This document shows, piece by piece, positions 16,449 through 25,106 of a stretch of 30,919 bases of DNA. Position numbers and translations under genes: made by a program. Source of the DNA: CAYGZQ01 sp964354375 [NCBI: uncultured Planctomycetota bacterium]. GTDB lineage: Bacteria > JAJVIF01 > JAPKYR01. The stretch's first letter is position 1. Each line of letters starts with the position of its first letter. The stretch covers positions 53,826 through 84,744 of the forward strand of contig CAYGZQ010000009.1 of assembly GCA_964354375.1 (NCBI GenBank), written 5' to 3'. The notes under the pieces are model-generated. The model was given only the letters and a program-made list of their open reading frames with translations, searched no databases and was not told the origin of the DNA.

Positions 16449-19253
16449 TCAATCACAGAAACGCGCGACGAAGATGTCCGAATCGCCTGCTGATTGAAGC
16501 GTTGTCTCGGTTGGCTCACCCTTCCCGAAGGTGGCGGAGCCCCCGAAGAGTCCGGTTACCACGACTGAATCATCCGAAAGCGCTGTGACCGCGCGGCCCT
16601 CGTCGACCTCCAGACCTCCTGCGCTTTTTGCCCAGGCGAGCGTGCCGTCCGGATTGTACCGCGCCACGAAGATGTCATGATGTCCTGCGGAGGTGAGCGT
16701 GACCCAGTTTGGCTCTCCCTGACCGAACGTCGCTGAAACGCAGAAAGTCCCGGTTATTGCGACCGAATCATCCGAAAGAGATGTGATTCCATAGGCTTCA
16801 TCCGGGTGCGTGCCGCCCGTGCTCTTCGCCCATGCCAGGGTGCCGTCCGAGTTGTACCGAGCAGTGAATATGTCGTCGCTGCCGACCGAATGGAATGTGA
16901 CCTCATTAGGCTCTCCGTCGCCGAATGTGACTGAGTCGTTGAAGTGTCCGGCCACTACGAATGAATTATCCGAAAGCGAGGCGACTCCCGAAGCATTGCT
17001 GACTTTCGACACGTCGCCCACCCGTCTGGCCCACACGAGAGTGCCGTCAGGATTATGTCGCGTGATGAATATGTCCTTGTACCCGAGAGCCGTTAGCGTG
17101 ACCTCGTTCGGCTCACCAGTCCCGAATGTAGCTGAGCCACCGAATTCCCCACAAACTACAATCGAATTGTCGGAAAGGGACGCGATTCCTGTACCGTCAT
17201 CCCATTTCGACCCCCCGGCGCTTTTCGCCCACGCCAATGAGCCGTCCGGATTGTAGCGCGCGACGAAAATTTCATCGTAGCCGACCGACACAAGCGTCGT
17301 CTCGGCGGGCTCCCCCTTTCCGAAAGTGGCTGATTCCGTGAAATAGCCGGTCACTGCCACGGAGTCATCCGGAAGCGCCGTGATCGCGCAGCCCACTGCC
17401 CAACCTATTCCTCCGGCGTTTTTTGCCCACACAAGCGTCCCGTCCGGATTGTACCTTGCGACGAAGATATCGATACTGCCCTGCGATGTGAGCGTTACCT
17501 CGTCGGGCTCACCGGGATTGAATTTGGCCGAGCCGACGAAATAGCCGGCGACGACAACAGAATCGTCCGAAAGCGTGGCGATTGCATATCCGCGGTCATC
17601 ACCGGCGCCGCCGGCGTGTTTCGCCCACGCGAGCATGCCGTCCGGACCGTATCGAGCAACGAAGATGTCCCACTGATCCTTCCCGCTGGTCAGCATGACC
17701 TCGTTGGGCTCTTCTGCCCCGAACGTAGCCCACTCGTCGAAGGCTCCGGTCACTATGGTCGAGCCGTCGGAGAGTGCCGCGACCCCGGCGCCTTCGCTGG
17801 AGGCCGTGCCGCCCGCGCTCTTAGCCCATGCGAAATTGCCGATCGAGACCGCAAGGGGAATGTCAAGCGTGCCGGTCGACCCTTCGTCGTCCGTGACTCT
17901 GAGCTGAACGTAATACTCTCCGGGCGATTCCCATGTGTGGCTGACGGAAGCTCCCTCGTCATCATATACTCCGTTGTTGTCCCAGTCCCATTCGTACTTG
18001 ACTATCGACCCTCCGTCAGGATCGTAAGAGCCGTCATCTTCAAACTGCACCGGCTGCCCCATCATTTGGAGATTGGGATACGCGTTGGCCATCGCCACCG
18101 GGGGCACATTCGCCCATGGTGCGACAGTCAGAGTCGCTATCTGGTACGCGGTAAGGTCAAGGTACCATGGTGAGTCTGCATTCGCACCATCCACTACTTT
18201 GACTGGGCATTTATAGTCCCCTGCGGGCGCGAGTTTCTCGTTGCCGACCACGATCTCCCACTTGCTGAAACCTGATCCGTCTGAAGTCCAGGTCGCGGTC
18301 TTCGTTCCGTCGAAAAGCTCCGGGCATTCCACCATCGGAGGATCGTGGCTGTCTTTCCCCTGGTAGTCAAAGACATCGACCGTCAACTTGACCTCCCCGC
18401 CCTCGTCGTTGAGGCCGATGCCGATAGGGGTCAGATCAGTGTCGATTTTCCACGGCTCCGGGCAGTTGGCCGATGGAGGGAAATCCGTCATCGGGTCGGT
18501 TACGGGATTGACCGTCGGCGCGACCCAGCTTGCATCGACCGCATAGCCAAGCACCAATGCTGTCGACGGCAGCATGATCTCATACCATTCCGCGCTCTTG
18601 TCACCGGCATAAAACGCATTGCGCGTATTGGCGGGAGTATAGGTCCCGTGACGCTTGTAGCCGTTCAGCGTCGCGCTCGGCGGCGTGTCCGTCGCGAATC
18701 TGCCCTGCATATACCCCTGGATTCCCCCGGGGCCGCTTCCCTCGGTCGTGATGTTGTAGAGGGTCGTATACCCATCCGCGTTTACCAACTCACCGTCTCC
18801 GGCGCTCTTGTCAGGCGTCGTCAGTCCAGACACCGGAAACGTGTGGCTTCCGTTGAACATCAGAATTCCCCGGACATCGAAGCCGGTCAGGTTCGCGGTC
18901 GAGAACGGGTGCCTGATCCTGATCTGGACATTTTTCGTGCCCGATGGATCAGGACTGATCGAGACGATCTCCACGCAATTCGTGCACGGCACCTGCTCGA
19001 GCCATTTGAGCGCATTGAAATGCACTGCAATCTCCCTCGCGGGAATAACCTCGATCTCGCCGCACTCGGGATTCCAGTGGAACAGGTAATAGCCCCAGAG
19101 ATAATGGTTGGAGGAGTGCGTCGATGGGCTGAGATTCCCCTGAGCCGAGCTTTGAGGGTCGAACGGCAGGACGGAAATCGGGGAATGACTCCCGCTGCAA
19201 CCGATCATCAGCACGATCGCAAGAAGCAGGATCAACTCTGTTCTGTGGGACAT
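16449..19253 (-). CDS. PKD and seven-repeat propeller lipoprotein of the CxxC module family (member E)
   Basis: A 934-residue predicted lipoprotein with signal peptide ending 'LMIGC' (Cys19) and GGAGG nine bases before the ATG. Residues 48-376 are the shared module: C90-x-x-C93 ('VPCTNC'), 'TGFDVRGI', 'NADGYTTLYN', 'DASW', 'DFPPSANC' and 'DVFDYQG'. It is the closest relative of member A. One PKD domain follows (about 385-470, 'YEWDWDNNGVYDDEG'). Seven repeats of about 65 residues (474-934) read roughly 'AWAKSAGG', 'SDDSVVVTG-x-F', 'ATFG-x-GEP' and 'DIFVARYNPDGTL'. They are more uniform than those of A, with a different consensus, and likely close a seven-bladed propeller. The gene is divergent from the HD-GYP gene and heads a minus-strand run E-F-D. 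Confidence 0.88.
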   Translation of the reverse strand: MSHRTELILLLAIVLMIGCSGSHSPISVLPFDPQSSAQGNLSPSTHSSNHYLWGYYLFHWNPECGEIEVIPAREIAVHFNALKWLEQVPCTNCVEIVSISPDPSGTKNVQIRIRHPFSTANLTGFDVRGILMFNGSHTFPVSGLTTPDKSAGDGELVNADGYTTLYNITTEGSGPGGIQGYMQGRFATDTPPSATLNGYKRHGTYTPANTRNAFYAGDKSAEWYEIMLPSTALVLGYAVDASWVAPTVNPVTDPMTDFPPSANCPEPWKIDTDLTPIGIGLNDEGGEVKLTVDVFDYQGKDSHDPPMVECPELFDGTKTATWTSDGSGFSKWEIVVGNEKLAPAGDYKCPVKVVDGANADSPWYLDLTAYQIATLTVAPWANVPPVAMANAYPNLQMMGQPVQFEDDGSYDPDGGSIVKYEWDWDNNGVYDDEGASVSHTWESPGEYYVQLRVTDDEGSTGTLDIPLAVSIGNFAWAKSAGGTASSEGAGVAALSDGSTIVTGAFDEWATFGAEEPNEVMLTSGKDQWDIFVARYGPDGMLAWAKHAGGAGDDRGYAIATLSDDSVVVAGYFVGSAKFNPGEPDEVTLTSQGSIDIFVARYNPDGTLVWAKNAGGIGWAVGCAITALPDDSVAVTGYFTESATFGKGEPAETTLVSVGYDEIFVARYNPDGSLAWAKSAGGSKWDDGTGIASLSDNSIVVCGEFGGSATFGTGEPNEVTLTALGYKDIFITRHNPDGTLVWARRVGDVSKVSNASGVASLSDNSFVVAGHFNDSVTFGDGEPNEVTFHSVGSDDIFTARYNSDGTLAWAKSTGGTHPDEAYGITSLSDDSVAITGTFCVSATFGQGEPNWVTLTSAGHHDIFVARYNPDGTLAWAKSAGGLEVDEGRAVTALSDDSVVVTGLFGGSATFGKGEPTETTLQSAGDSDIFVARFCD

Positions 19254-19301
19254 GTCCTGGGTCCTCCCTGTCGCGGATATTGTGCTTACGCGGTCCCCTT
19301 A

Positions 19302-19310
19302 ATTCTACCA
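19302..19310 (-). promoter_or_regulatory. possible extended -10 promoter of lipoprotein gene E
   Basis: The minus strand reads TGGTAGAAT: a TGN extension and TAGAAT (five of six). The start near 19295 would leave a leader of about 42 bases. The -35 region is poor. Confidence 0.35.
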
Positions 19311-19383
19311 CCTGGCGGCGCGATCCGCTTGGATATCGGCACCTCTGAATCTGAGGCGCAAAGGGATCGACGAACGCACGACC

Positions 19384-19412
19384 TTGATGCTCACGGCTTA
19401 AGCTGGTATGTT
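19384..19412 (+). promoter_or_regulatory. probable promoter of the HD-GYP gene
   Basis: TTGATG (19384-19389) and TATGTT (19407-19412) are spaced by 17 bases, with TGG directly before the -10 box. The -35 hexamer is identical to that of lipoprotein gene A. A start near 19419 places translation initiation downstream of it, supporting the TTG at 19443. Confidence 0.5.
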
Positions 19413-19442
19413 GTGTTGACCGTAGTTGAGAATGTTGACGCC

Positions 19443-20753
19443 TTGACTAAGAAGAACCCTCAACAGAACCGCCCCGACGCAAGGCGCTCGCAATCCCACG
19501 ATCGAGCCGCGAACGACACTCCGGCCATAATACCGGATAAACACGGAGCCCTGGAGCCCGCCGAAGAGGCGCTTGAGGCGCTTGAGGCGATCTCCCGGTG
19601 CGTCAGCGACAAGGATCGACCTCTTGTCGAGCGGGCCGGAAAAGCGATCGCACATCTGGGCGAGCACAGCGAGCGCGCTCACATCGTGGCGCATTGCGCG
19701 ATGGAGCTTGTCGAAGCGGAAAGCCCGATGGAAGTTCTCGAGGCCACACTTTCCGAAGCCATACGTCTCACAAACGCCGAGCGGGGCTATATCCTGGTGT
19801 GGAACGAGCAGAAGAGGATTCTCGAACCGTCCAATGTGGAGAGTGGCGCCGCCGCTCCGTCGGCCGGAGAGCTCGAAATCTGCAACACGATAGCGACGAA
19901 GGCTTTCGAAGAGGGAAAAGTGCTGGTCAATCCCGATGTTCAGAGCGATCCCGAGCTCTGCAACGCGGAGAGCGTCAAGGCCTTCCAGATACGCTCGGTG
20001 CTCGTGGCGCCCCTGATCGCGGAGACCACCAAGGGCCAGCAGCGTCTGGGGGTGGTCTACCTCGACAGCCGGGCGGCCAAGCATCTTTTTGTCGATGATG
20101 ACGCCGAACTCATGCAGTCGTTCGCGGCTCTGGCCGCGATGAGCATCGCACACATAAGAGCCGTTCGACAGCTTCGCGTCGCCTATCACGAGACCATAAA
20201 CGCTCTCGTGCGGGCGCTCGAAGCGAAGGACAAATACACTCGCGGTCACAGCGAGAGAGTGGCGGAGTACGCGTTCAGGTGCGGGCGCGAGATCGGCCTC
20301 CCGGAAGACCGCCTGATAACGCTGAGATCGGCCGCGCTGCTTCATGACATCGGCAAGATCGGCATCCGCGATTCCGTCCTTTTCAAGCCGGGGCGTCTCA
20401 CCGACGAGGAATACGAGCACATCAAATATCATGCGGAGCTTTCGGAGGAGATCATTCGCGGCTTGAGTTACCTCGAGGATGAGCTTACTATACTCGCCGC
20501 GTCGCAGGAGCACTTCGACGGGACCGGGTATCCGCGCAAAACCAGGGGCGACGAGATCCAGATTGAAAGCTACATAATCCAGGTTGCCGACGCATGGGAC
20601 GCGATGACGTCGACCAGGGTCTACCGCATCGCGCTGACGGCCCAACAGGCCTCGGAGGAATTGAGACGGTTCGCGGGATCGCAGTTCCATCCGCAGGTGG
20701 TCGACTCATTCCTGACTATGATCGAGAAGGAAGGACAGCTTCAGTCCGTATAA
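19443..20753 (+). CDS. GAF-HD-GYP domain phosphodiesterase
   Basis: A cytoplasmic protein of about 436 residues. The frame is open far upstream, but that part runs over the divergent gene E and its promoter. No ATG occurs before 19701, inside the GAF domain. I chose TTG 19443, after the promoter. GTG 19413 is possible and neither has a good ribosome binding site. Residues about 35-85 are helical, 86-240 form a GAF domain ('AERGYILVW', 'LGVVYLDSR'), and 250-436 are the HD-GYP domain. 'HSERVAEYA', 'LLHDIGKIGIRD' (H301-D302), 'KPGRLTDEEY', 'EHFDGTGYP' and 'VADAWDAMTSTRVYR' retain the metal ligands and GYP motif. It should therefore hydrolyse cyclic di-GMP under control of a ligand or partner sensed by GAF. 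Function is inferred from family. Confidence 0.85.
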   Translation: MTKKNPQQNRPDARRSQSHDRAANDTPAIIPDKHGALEPAEEALEALEAISRCVSDKDRPLVERAGKAIAHLGEHSERAHIVAHCAMELVEAESPMEVLEATLSEAIRLTNAERGYILVWNEQKRILEPSNVESGAAAPSAGELEICNTIATKAFEEGKVLVNPDVQSDPELCNAESVKAFQIRSVLVAPLIAETTKGQQRLGVVYLDSRAAKHLFVDDDAELMQSFAALAAMSIAHIRAVRQLRVAYHETINALVRALEAKDKYTRGHSERVAEYAFRCGREIGLPEDRLITLRSAALLHDIGKIGIRDSVLFKPGRLTDEEYEHIKYHAELSEEIIRGLSYLEDELTILAASQEHFDGTGYPRKTRGDEIQIESYIIQVADAWDAMTSTRVYRIALTAQQASEELRRFAGSQFHPQVVDSFLTMIEKEGQLQSV

Positions 20754-20815
20754 AACAGCGAAGGCATTACCCGAGCGAGAAACGCTTGTCAAAATCCTAC
20801 TATCGGAGAGTGACA

Positions 20816-21091
20816 GTGAAGAAAATCAGAATCGAACATTATCCCGGCGAGGATCGCCTCGCGGACCTCGGCGTGTACGGCTGGCCGATCTGGACCAAGG
20901 AAGTATCCGAGTTTCCGTGGTCGTATGACGAATCGGAGCGATGCTATTTCCTTGAGGGCGACGTGGTTGTGGTTCCCGAAGAAGGGGAGCCGGTGGAGAT
21001 AGGCAAGGGAGACCTTGTAACATTTCCCAAGGGAATGAACTGCACCTGGAAGATACGGAAGAACGTCAGGAAGCATTACACCTTCGAGTAG
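20816..21091 (+). CDS. small cupin protein, DUF861 type
   Basis: A 91-residue single-domain cupin. The GTG start at 20816 follows GGAG by seven bases. 'SEFPWSYDESERCYFLEGDVVV', 'IGKGDLVTFPKGMNCTWKI' and the final 'VRKHYTFE' match the DUF861/EutQ-like cupins common in bacteria. These are beta-barrel proteins whose ligand is mostly unknown. The usual cupin metal His residues are largely absent, as in this subgroup. It lies 62 bases after the HD-GYP gene on the same strand and may share its transcript. No function can be assigned beyond the fold. Confidence 0.83.
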   Translation: MKKIRIEHYPGEDRLADLGVYGWPIWTKEVSEFPWSYDESERCYFLEGDVVVVPEEGEPVEIGKGDLVTFPKGMNCTWKIRKNVRKHYTFE

Positions 21092-21189
21092 CGGCTCGAC
21101 CGGCGGCTCTTGTGCCCCATTCCAACGCGATTCGGTTATACTGTGGAGGCACTCCGCAGGAACAAGATTCCGGAATGTGAGGACTCCCA

Positions 21190-21843
21190 ATGGGGGACAC
21201 AATCAAGTTTGTATCGAACTACACCGATCACAGCACGGACAACGGTTTTCAATACGAGTTTCACTGCGACCGTTGCAGCTCGGGTTTTCGCATGAGGTTC
21301 AGGCCCTGGGCGATCGCGACCGCATCGAATATCGCCGACGCGGTCGGAGATTTCTTCGGCGGGGCGCTGGGAAGGGCCACCAATCTCGGCGATCGCGTGA
21401 AATCGGCCGCCTGGGAGAAAGCCCACGACGAGGCGTATGAGCACGCGATCGAGGAGATCAAGCCCCAGTTTTTCCAGTGCCCTCGATGCAACTCATGGGT
21501 CTGCCGCGAAAGCTGCGTCAACAGCAGGAAGGGTCTGTGCAAATCCTGCGCTCCCGACCTCGGCGTCGAGATGGCCGCCGCCCAGTCGTCCCGCTCGGTC
21601 GAGGAGGTCTGGGCTCACGCAGCTATGGCCGAAGAAGACAAGAAGCTCGAGAAAGAGCAGTGGCGCCAGAATATCCGGGCCACCTGCCCCCAGTGCGAGA
21701 AGCCTCTTGAAACCAATGCAAAATTCTGCCCCAACTGCGGCGCGCAACTGAAAGAGAAAATCGCGTGCCCGAAGTGCGGCACATCCCTCAAGCCCGGGAC
21801 AAAGTTCTGCCACGAGTGCGGCGAGAAGCTGGCAGGGGGATAG
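21190..21843 (+). CDS. zinc-ribbon protein
   Basis: A 217-residue cytoplasmic protein with a GAGG eight bases before the ATG. Cys pairs are spread over the length. C26-x-x-C29 ('CDRC') opens the protein, and 'CPRCNSWVC', 'ESC' and 'LCKSC' form a second cluster near 97-120. The C-terminus holds two classical zinc ribbons ('CPQC' with 'CPNC', 'CPKC' with 'CHEC'). Between the first pair and the second cluster lies a Gly/Ala-rich stretch ('IADAVGDFFGGALGRATNLGD'), and before the ribbons a charged helix ('MAEEDKKLEKEQWRQN'). Such multi-ribbon proteins are widespread and poorly characterised, and they probably bind zinc and mediate protein or nucleic acid contacts. A weak TATACT at 21137-21142 may be its -10 box. 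Confidence 0.78.
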   Translation: MGDTIKFVSNYTDHSTDNGFQYEFHCDRCSSGFRMRFRPWAIATASNIADAVGDFFGGALGRATNLGDRVKSAAWEKAHDEAYEHAIEEIKPQFFQCPRCNSWVCRESCVNSRKGLCKSCAPDLGVEMAAAQSSRSVEEVWAHAAMAEEDKKLEKEQWRQNIRATCPQCEKPLETNAKFCPNCGAQLKEKIACPKCGTSLKPGTKFCHECGEKLAGG

Positions 21844-21936
21844 GAGGTGGCGCGCGCCTCCGACGCGGCCTGTCGAGACCGTCACCGGTCCCATTCACTC
21901 GTTCCGGTTAAGGCTGTTTAGATCCGATTGCCGAAC

Positions 21937-21954
21937 TGACCGTTTCGTCGGTCA
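21937..21954. other. perfect hairpin of unknown role
   Basis: TGACCG, a six-base loop (TTTCGT) and CGGTCA form a perfect stem followed by five A residues on the plus strand. The poly-A tail would act as poly-T only on the minus strand and on the wrong side, so it is not a terminator for the zinc-ribbon gene. It may be an operator or a chance palindrome in the 215-base gap before the receiver gene. Confidence 0.3.
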
Positions 21955-22058
21955 AAAATGCGGCATTCCCGCAAGACGCTAATGTTGACTGAGCGTGCGC
22001 CCGGTTCTCCGGATGCACTCTCGGTACGGGCTGGGGATGACCGTAGGAGGTCGTCGAC

Positions 22059-22628
22059 ATGGTCGAAAAGAAGACACTCGACTTGCTTGAGTGCCTTGAT
22101 GTTATCGAGGGGCTGTTGAAGCTGTCTGTCAGCAGGGAGCAGCAGATCGTTCAGCTCACCGAGGAGAACACGCAGCTCAAGGCACAACTGAACCAGGGTG
22201 CGCAGCCCGCCGGGAAGCCTGAGGAAGCACCGCCCCTGAATGGATCTAAATCCCACAAGGTGCTCATCATCGACGACTGCGAGTCCATGCGCTCCAACCT
22301 GGCGAACATTTTCAGGTCCAGAGGATTCGAGGTGATCGGTGAGATCAAGGGCGGAGCCGACATCATAAAAATGTGTCGCAAGCACAAGCCCTCAATCGTC
22401 ACCCTGAACACCAGCCTTGACTCGGCCGACTGGTACGAAGTGACCAAGGCCATCAAGAACCTCGACCCCCATGCAGCCGTGATCCTCATCAGCGACATCG
22501 CTAATGAGCTCGAGCTTCTCAAGGCCGTCCAGGCCGGAGCTTCCGATGTCATAGCCAAGCCCGTCAACTCCGAACGCCTTATGAAAGTGGTCAACATCCT
22601 GACCGCCCCGCAGTCTCTCGCGCGATGA
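22059..22628 (+). CDS. receiver-domain protein lacking the phosphoacceptor Asp
   Basis: A 189-residue protein with AGGAGG about nine bases before the ATG. Residues 5-48 form a helix likely to coil ('SREQQIVQLTEENTQLKAQL'), then a short Pro-rich linker. Residues 66-185 are a CheY-like receiver domain with the acidic pair D72-D73 ('LIIDDCESM'), S145 ('ILISDIAN') and the conserved Lys at 167 ('IAKPVN'). The residue that should be the phosphorylated Asp is Asn117 ('PSIVTLNTSL'), so normal phosphorylation is not expected. There is no DNA-binding or enzymatic output domain. It is probably a pseudo-receiver that acts by protein contact. No histidine kinase lies nearby. Confidence 0.8.
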   Translation: MVEKKTLDLLECLDVIEGLLKLSVSREQQIVQLTEENTQLKAQLNQGAQPAGKPEEAPPLNGSKSHKVLIIDDCESMRSNLANIFRSRGFEVIGEIKGGADIIKMCRKHKPSIVTLNTSLDSADWYEVTKAIKNLDPHAAVILISDIANELELLKAVQAGASDVIAKPVNSERLMKVVNILTAPQSLAR

Positions 22629-22692
22629 TGCTCCGATTTCGGACCTCGCCCGCATCCTCGGAAATGCGTCACTGATCGTATCCCTGCGATTG

Positions 22693-22701
22693 TGCTATCA
22701 T
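22693..22701 (+). promoter_or_regulatory. probable extended -10 promoter of the 770-residue secreted protein gene
   Basis: TGTGCTATCAT contains a TGN extension (22693-22695) directly before TATCAT (22696-22701). The transcript would start near 22708, about 31 bases before the ATG. The -35 region is weak. Confidence 0.4.
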
Positions 22702-22738
22702 TGTCCCGCGATTGAATCTCATAAAGGGGTAAGAGGCG

Positions 22739-25051
22739 ATGAAAGCTCACATCTTTCGAATGATTCTGCTTGTTCTGCTGGCGGGCCTTATCACGACCGG
22801 CCCGGCCGCCGGATTCGACATCCCGAGAATTCCGGGTGTCGGCGATATCGAAGACATCGTCGGAGACATCACCGATCTCGACTATATCCTCGGAAACCTT
22901 GGCGGGTTCGGACTGGGCATGGACCAGGAAGAGCCGATCACGACGAGTCTCGATGATGCCATCACCGAGGTCCCATTCCTGGACAACTATCCGGTCGCCC
23001 CGGTCACCGGCGGGATGAATTTTCTTCCGATGTGCGAGCTCCCCAGGGGAACCGAATCGAACCACATACTCATGCCGGGACGGTACGCCGGGACGATCGA
23101 GACCTTCTGTCTTCATGCGGGAACGTACGGTCCGGGCCATGGCGCCGGTTATCTTTACGCGCCGTTGAAGGGCCCGCGGTCCGAAATTGTCAGAGACATC
23201 CTTCGTAACTCGGAGAACCACCCCGAGATATCGCAGAGAGATGTTCAGGTGCTTGTATGGGCGGTTCTCGCGCGGACCAAGCCCAGCGACATGACTCCCG
23301 AGATGCGTGAGGTGGTCCAGCTTCTTCTCACGCCCGAGCAGATCGCCGAGATCAGCGCGAGCGCATTCGAGGTCATACCCGAAGACCTCATGGGCGAGGT
23401 GTTCCAGTATGTCGATGTTCCGCCGGCGATAGAAGAGGTCATGCAGGCGCAGGCCGAGATTCGATGGATGATGACGAACGGGTACTCATCGTTCGATGAG
23501 CTCGAGGCGATCGCCGTATTGACCGGCGACCCGATTCCTGCAGGCGAGGACAGGGAAATCCCCGAAACCAGATGGTCTTATCACCCCGATGGTTACTTCA
23601 TGCGGTATTTTCCGCACGGTTACTCGTCGACCGACATCGAAATGGCGATCCCCGACAGCTTCTCGATCGAGCTTCAGGACCGCGAGAAAGTCTCCGCTGT
23701 AGAGGACGAGCACTCCAACCGCCTGGAGATCGACGGGACCACCCTGCGATTCACCTGCCTCGATCCGCGGGACCCGAATTCCACTATCGATCAGGAGTGG
23801 AGCGGATTCGATGTTGATCGCCTCGTTGAGGCCGGATGGGGCCGCGCCCACCGCTCCGAGGTCGAAAGTCTTGTCGGGCAGAGCCAGTGGGTTGACACAA
23901 TTGTCGAGGTCGGGAAATTCGCCAAGGCTGTGGAGGCCGTGGCGTCCGGGGATCTGGGCGGACGCGCGGCGGATGTCGCGAAGGAAGCCTGGATGGACGC
24001 GATAGTGAGGGTCACGCAGGCTGAGCAGGCAGGTTCTGAAAACCTGGTCGCGAAGAAAGCCGGCTCGGGACTTCCGGATTTCGACTGGCGCGACCGTTGG
24101 CGACCGTTCGACCCGACAGACGACACCGTGACTCCCGGAAGTCGGGGTCGGCAGCGTCTGGGAGGTCGCGATCCACGTCCCAGCCAGGACCCCGATTGGG
24201 GAGGCCTCGGCAACATGCCGGAATACGATCCCAACAAACGTCCCGCGGCAAACAACACAAGGGAAGCGGATGCGGATTTCAACAAAAAGATGAATGTCAT
24301 CGTCGATTTTTCTCCCTCGCCGATTCCGGGTCTGGCGGGTTCATTGGGTTTCGCCATCCCCAAGATGATGCTCGGCAGCCTGATCGAGATGGTCACGGGC
24401 GTCTGGGACTACTGCACGGATGCTATCAGCCAGGATCCACCCCGGGACGATTACACAGAGATCGCAGAGCCTGAGCATTTCATTTTCCCGCCGCTCGTTT
24501 CTCCGCAGGACGGTCCTGCGGAAAGGGTCGCGGCACAGAACGCGTTCATTGCCGATTCCCTCGAGGTCGGCGCATGGCTCAAGGCCGCCGCGATCTCGAT
24601 TGACCGCCTCGGCGGAGCTTCACAGGCAGGCGATGAATACTGGTCATTCACACAAGCAAAGGCTCTCGTCTACAACGAGCGGCAGGCGGGCTACGCGATG
24701 TACAGGCTCGCGGACAGCATCGACGAGTATGTCGCCGAGCTCCGCTCCGAGGGAATTGATGATATCTACGTCACCCCCGACGCCTTCCGCGAGCGTCAAC
24801 GCAGGCTGGAGACCGAGGGATTCTCGCCCGAGCAACTGGAGGCCGCACAAATCCTCGGTATGTCAGACGACATGCTGGACGTGTACAAGGACTATGTCTT
24901 GTCGGTCGATCCGAACGAGGCAGCGGGCAGTGTCATGGAGAGCGCAGAGCGGCTCTCCGAGGCATTCAGGGAGTTCGGTCAGTATCTGATCACTCTGCCT
25001 GATGTGGCCCAGGAGGACCTGCAGGGCAGTTGGGTTGAAGTGGGTCCGTGA
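22739..25051 (+). CDS. large secreted protein of unknown function
   Basis: A 770-residue protein with a Sec signal peptide (MKAHIFRMILLVLLAGLITT, cleavage probably after 'PAAG' near residue 25), so periplasmic or exported. The part after the signal is Gly- and Asp-rich. A well-conserved-looking block near 120-180 reads 'FCLHAGTYGPGHGAGYLYAPLKGP' followed by 'EISQRDVQVLVWAVLART'. I recall similar blocks in uncharacterised secreted proteins of several phyla, but cannot name the family. The middle (about 430-520) is Pro-rich and probably disordered, and the last 170 residues are helical. No catalytic motif is visible. The ribosome binding site is AAGGGG about 11 bases before the ATG. It is not clearly part of an operon. 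Confidence 0.75.
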   Translation: MKAHIFRMILLVLLAGLITTGPAAGFDIPRIPGVGDIEDIVGDITDLDYILGNLGGFGLGMDQEEPITTSLDDAITEVPFLDNYPVAPVTGGMNFLPMCELPRGTESNHILMPGRYAGTIETFCLHAGTYGPGHGAGYLYAPLKGPRSEIVRDILRNSENHPEISQRDVQVLVWAVLARTKPSDMTPEMREVVQLLLTPEQIAEISASAFEVIPEDLMGEVFQYVDVPPAIEEVMQAQAEIRWMMTNGYSSFDELEAIAVLTGDPIPAGEDREIPETRWSYHPDGYFMRYFPHGYSSTDIEMAIPDSFSIELQDREKVSAVEDEHSNRLEIDGTTLRFTCLDPRDPNSTIDQEWSGFDVDRLVEAGWGRAHRSEVESLVGQSQWVDTIVEVGKFAKAVEAVASGDLGGRAADVAKEAWMDAIVRVTQAEQAGSENLVAKKAGSGLPDFDWRDRWRPFDPTDDTVTPGSRGRQRLGGRDPRPSQDPDWGGLGNMPEYDPNKRPAANNTREADADFNKKMNVIVDFSPSPIPGLAGSLGFAIPKMMLGSLIEMVTGVWDYCTDAISQDPPRDDYTEIAEPEHFIFPPLVSPQDGPAERVAAQNAFIADSLEVGAWLKAAAISIDRLGGASQAGDEYWSFTQAKALVYNERQAGYAMYRLADSIDEYVAELRSEGIDDIYVTPDAFRERQRRLETEGFSPEQLEAAQILGMSDDMLDVYKDYVLSVDPNEAAGSVMESAERLSEAFREFGQYLITLPDVAQEDLQGSWVEVGP

Positions 25052-25106
25052 GCGAGATGCGGGCGATCGTGCGGGATTATTATTTTCCGAAAGACAGATC
25101 GGGTAG

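Noticed and set aside
16449-17850. Repeated DNA in gene E as a CRISPR or tandem DNA array
   Set aside because: The periodicity of about 195 bases is explained by seven protein repeats of about 65 residues in frame. There are no short identical repeats with unique spacers.
18345-19442. Upstream extension of the HD-GYP frame
   Set aside because: This part lies entirely opposite gene E and its promoter and has Arg-rich shadow composition. The HD-GYP promoter lies after it.
19398-20690. 430-codon minus-strand frame opposite the HD-GYP gene
   Set aside because: The plus strand has intact GAF and HD-GYP motifs, and the minus-strand product resembles nothing.
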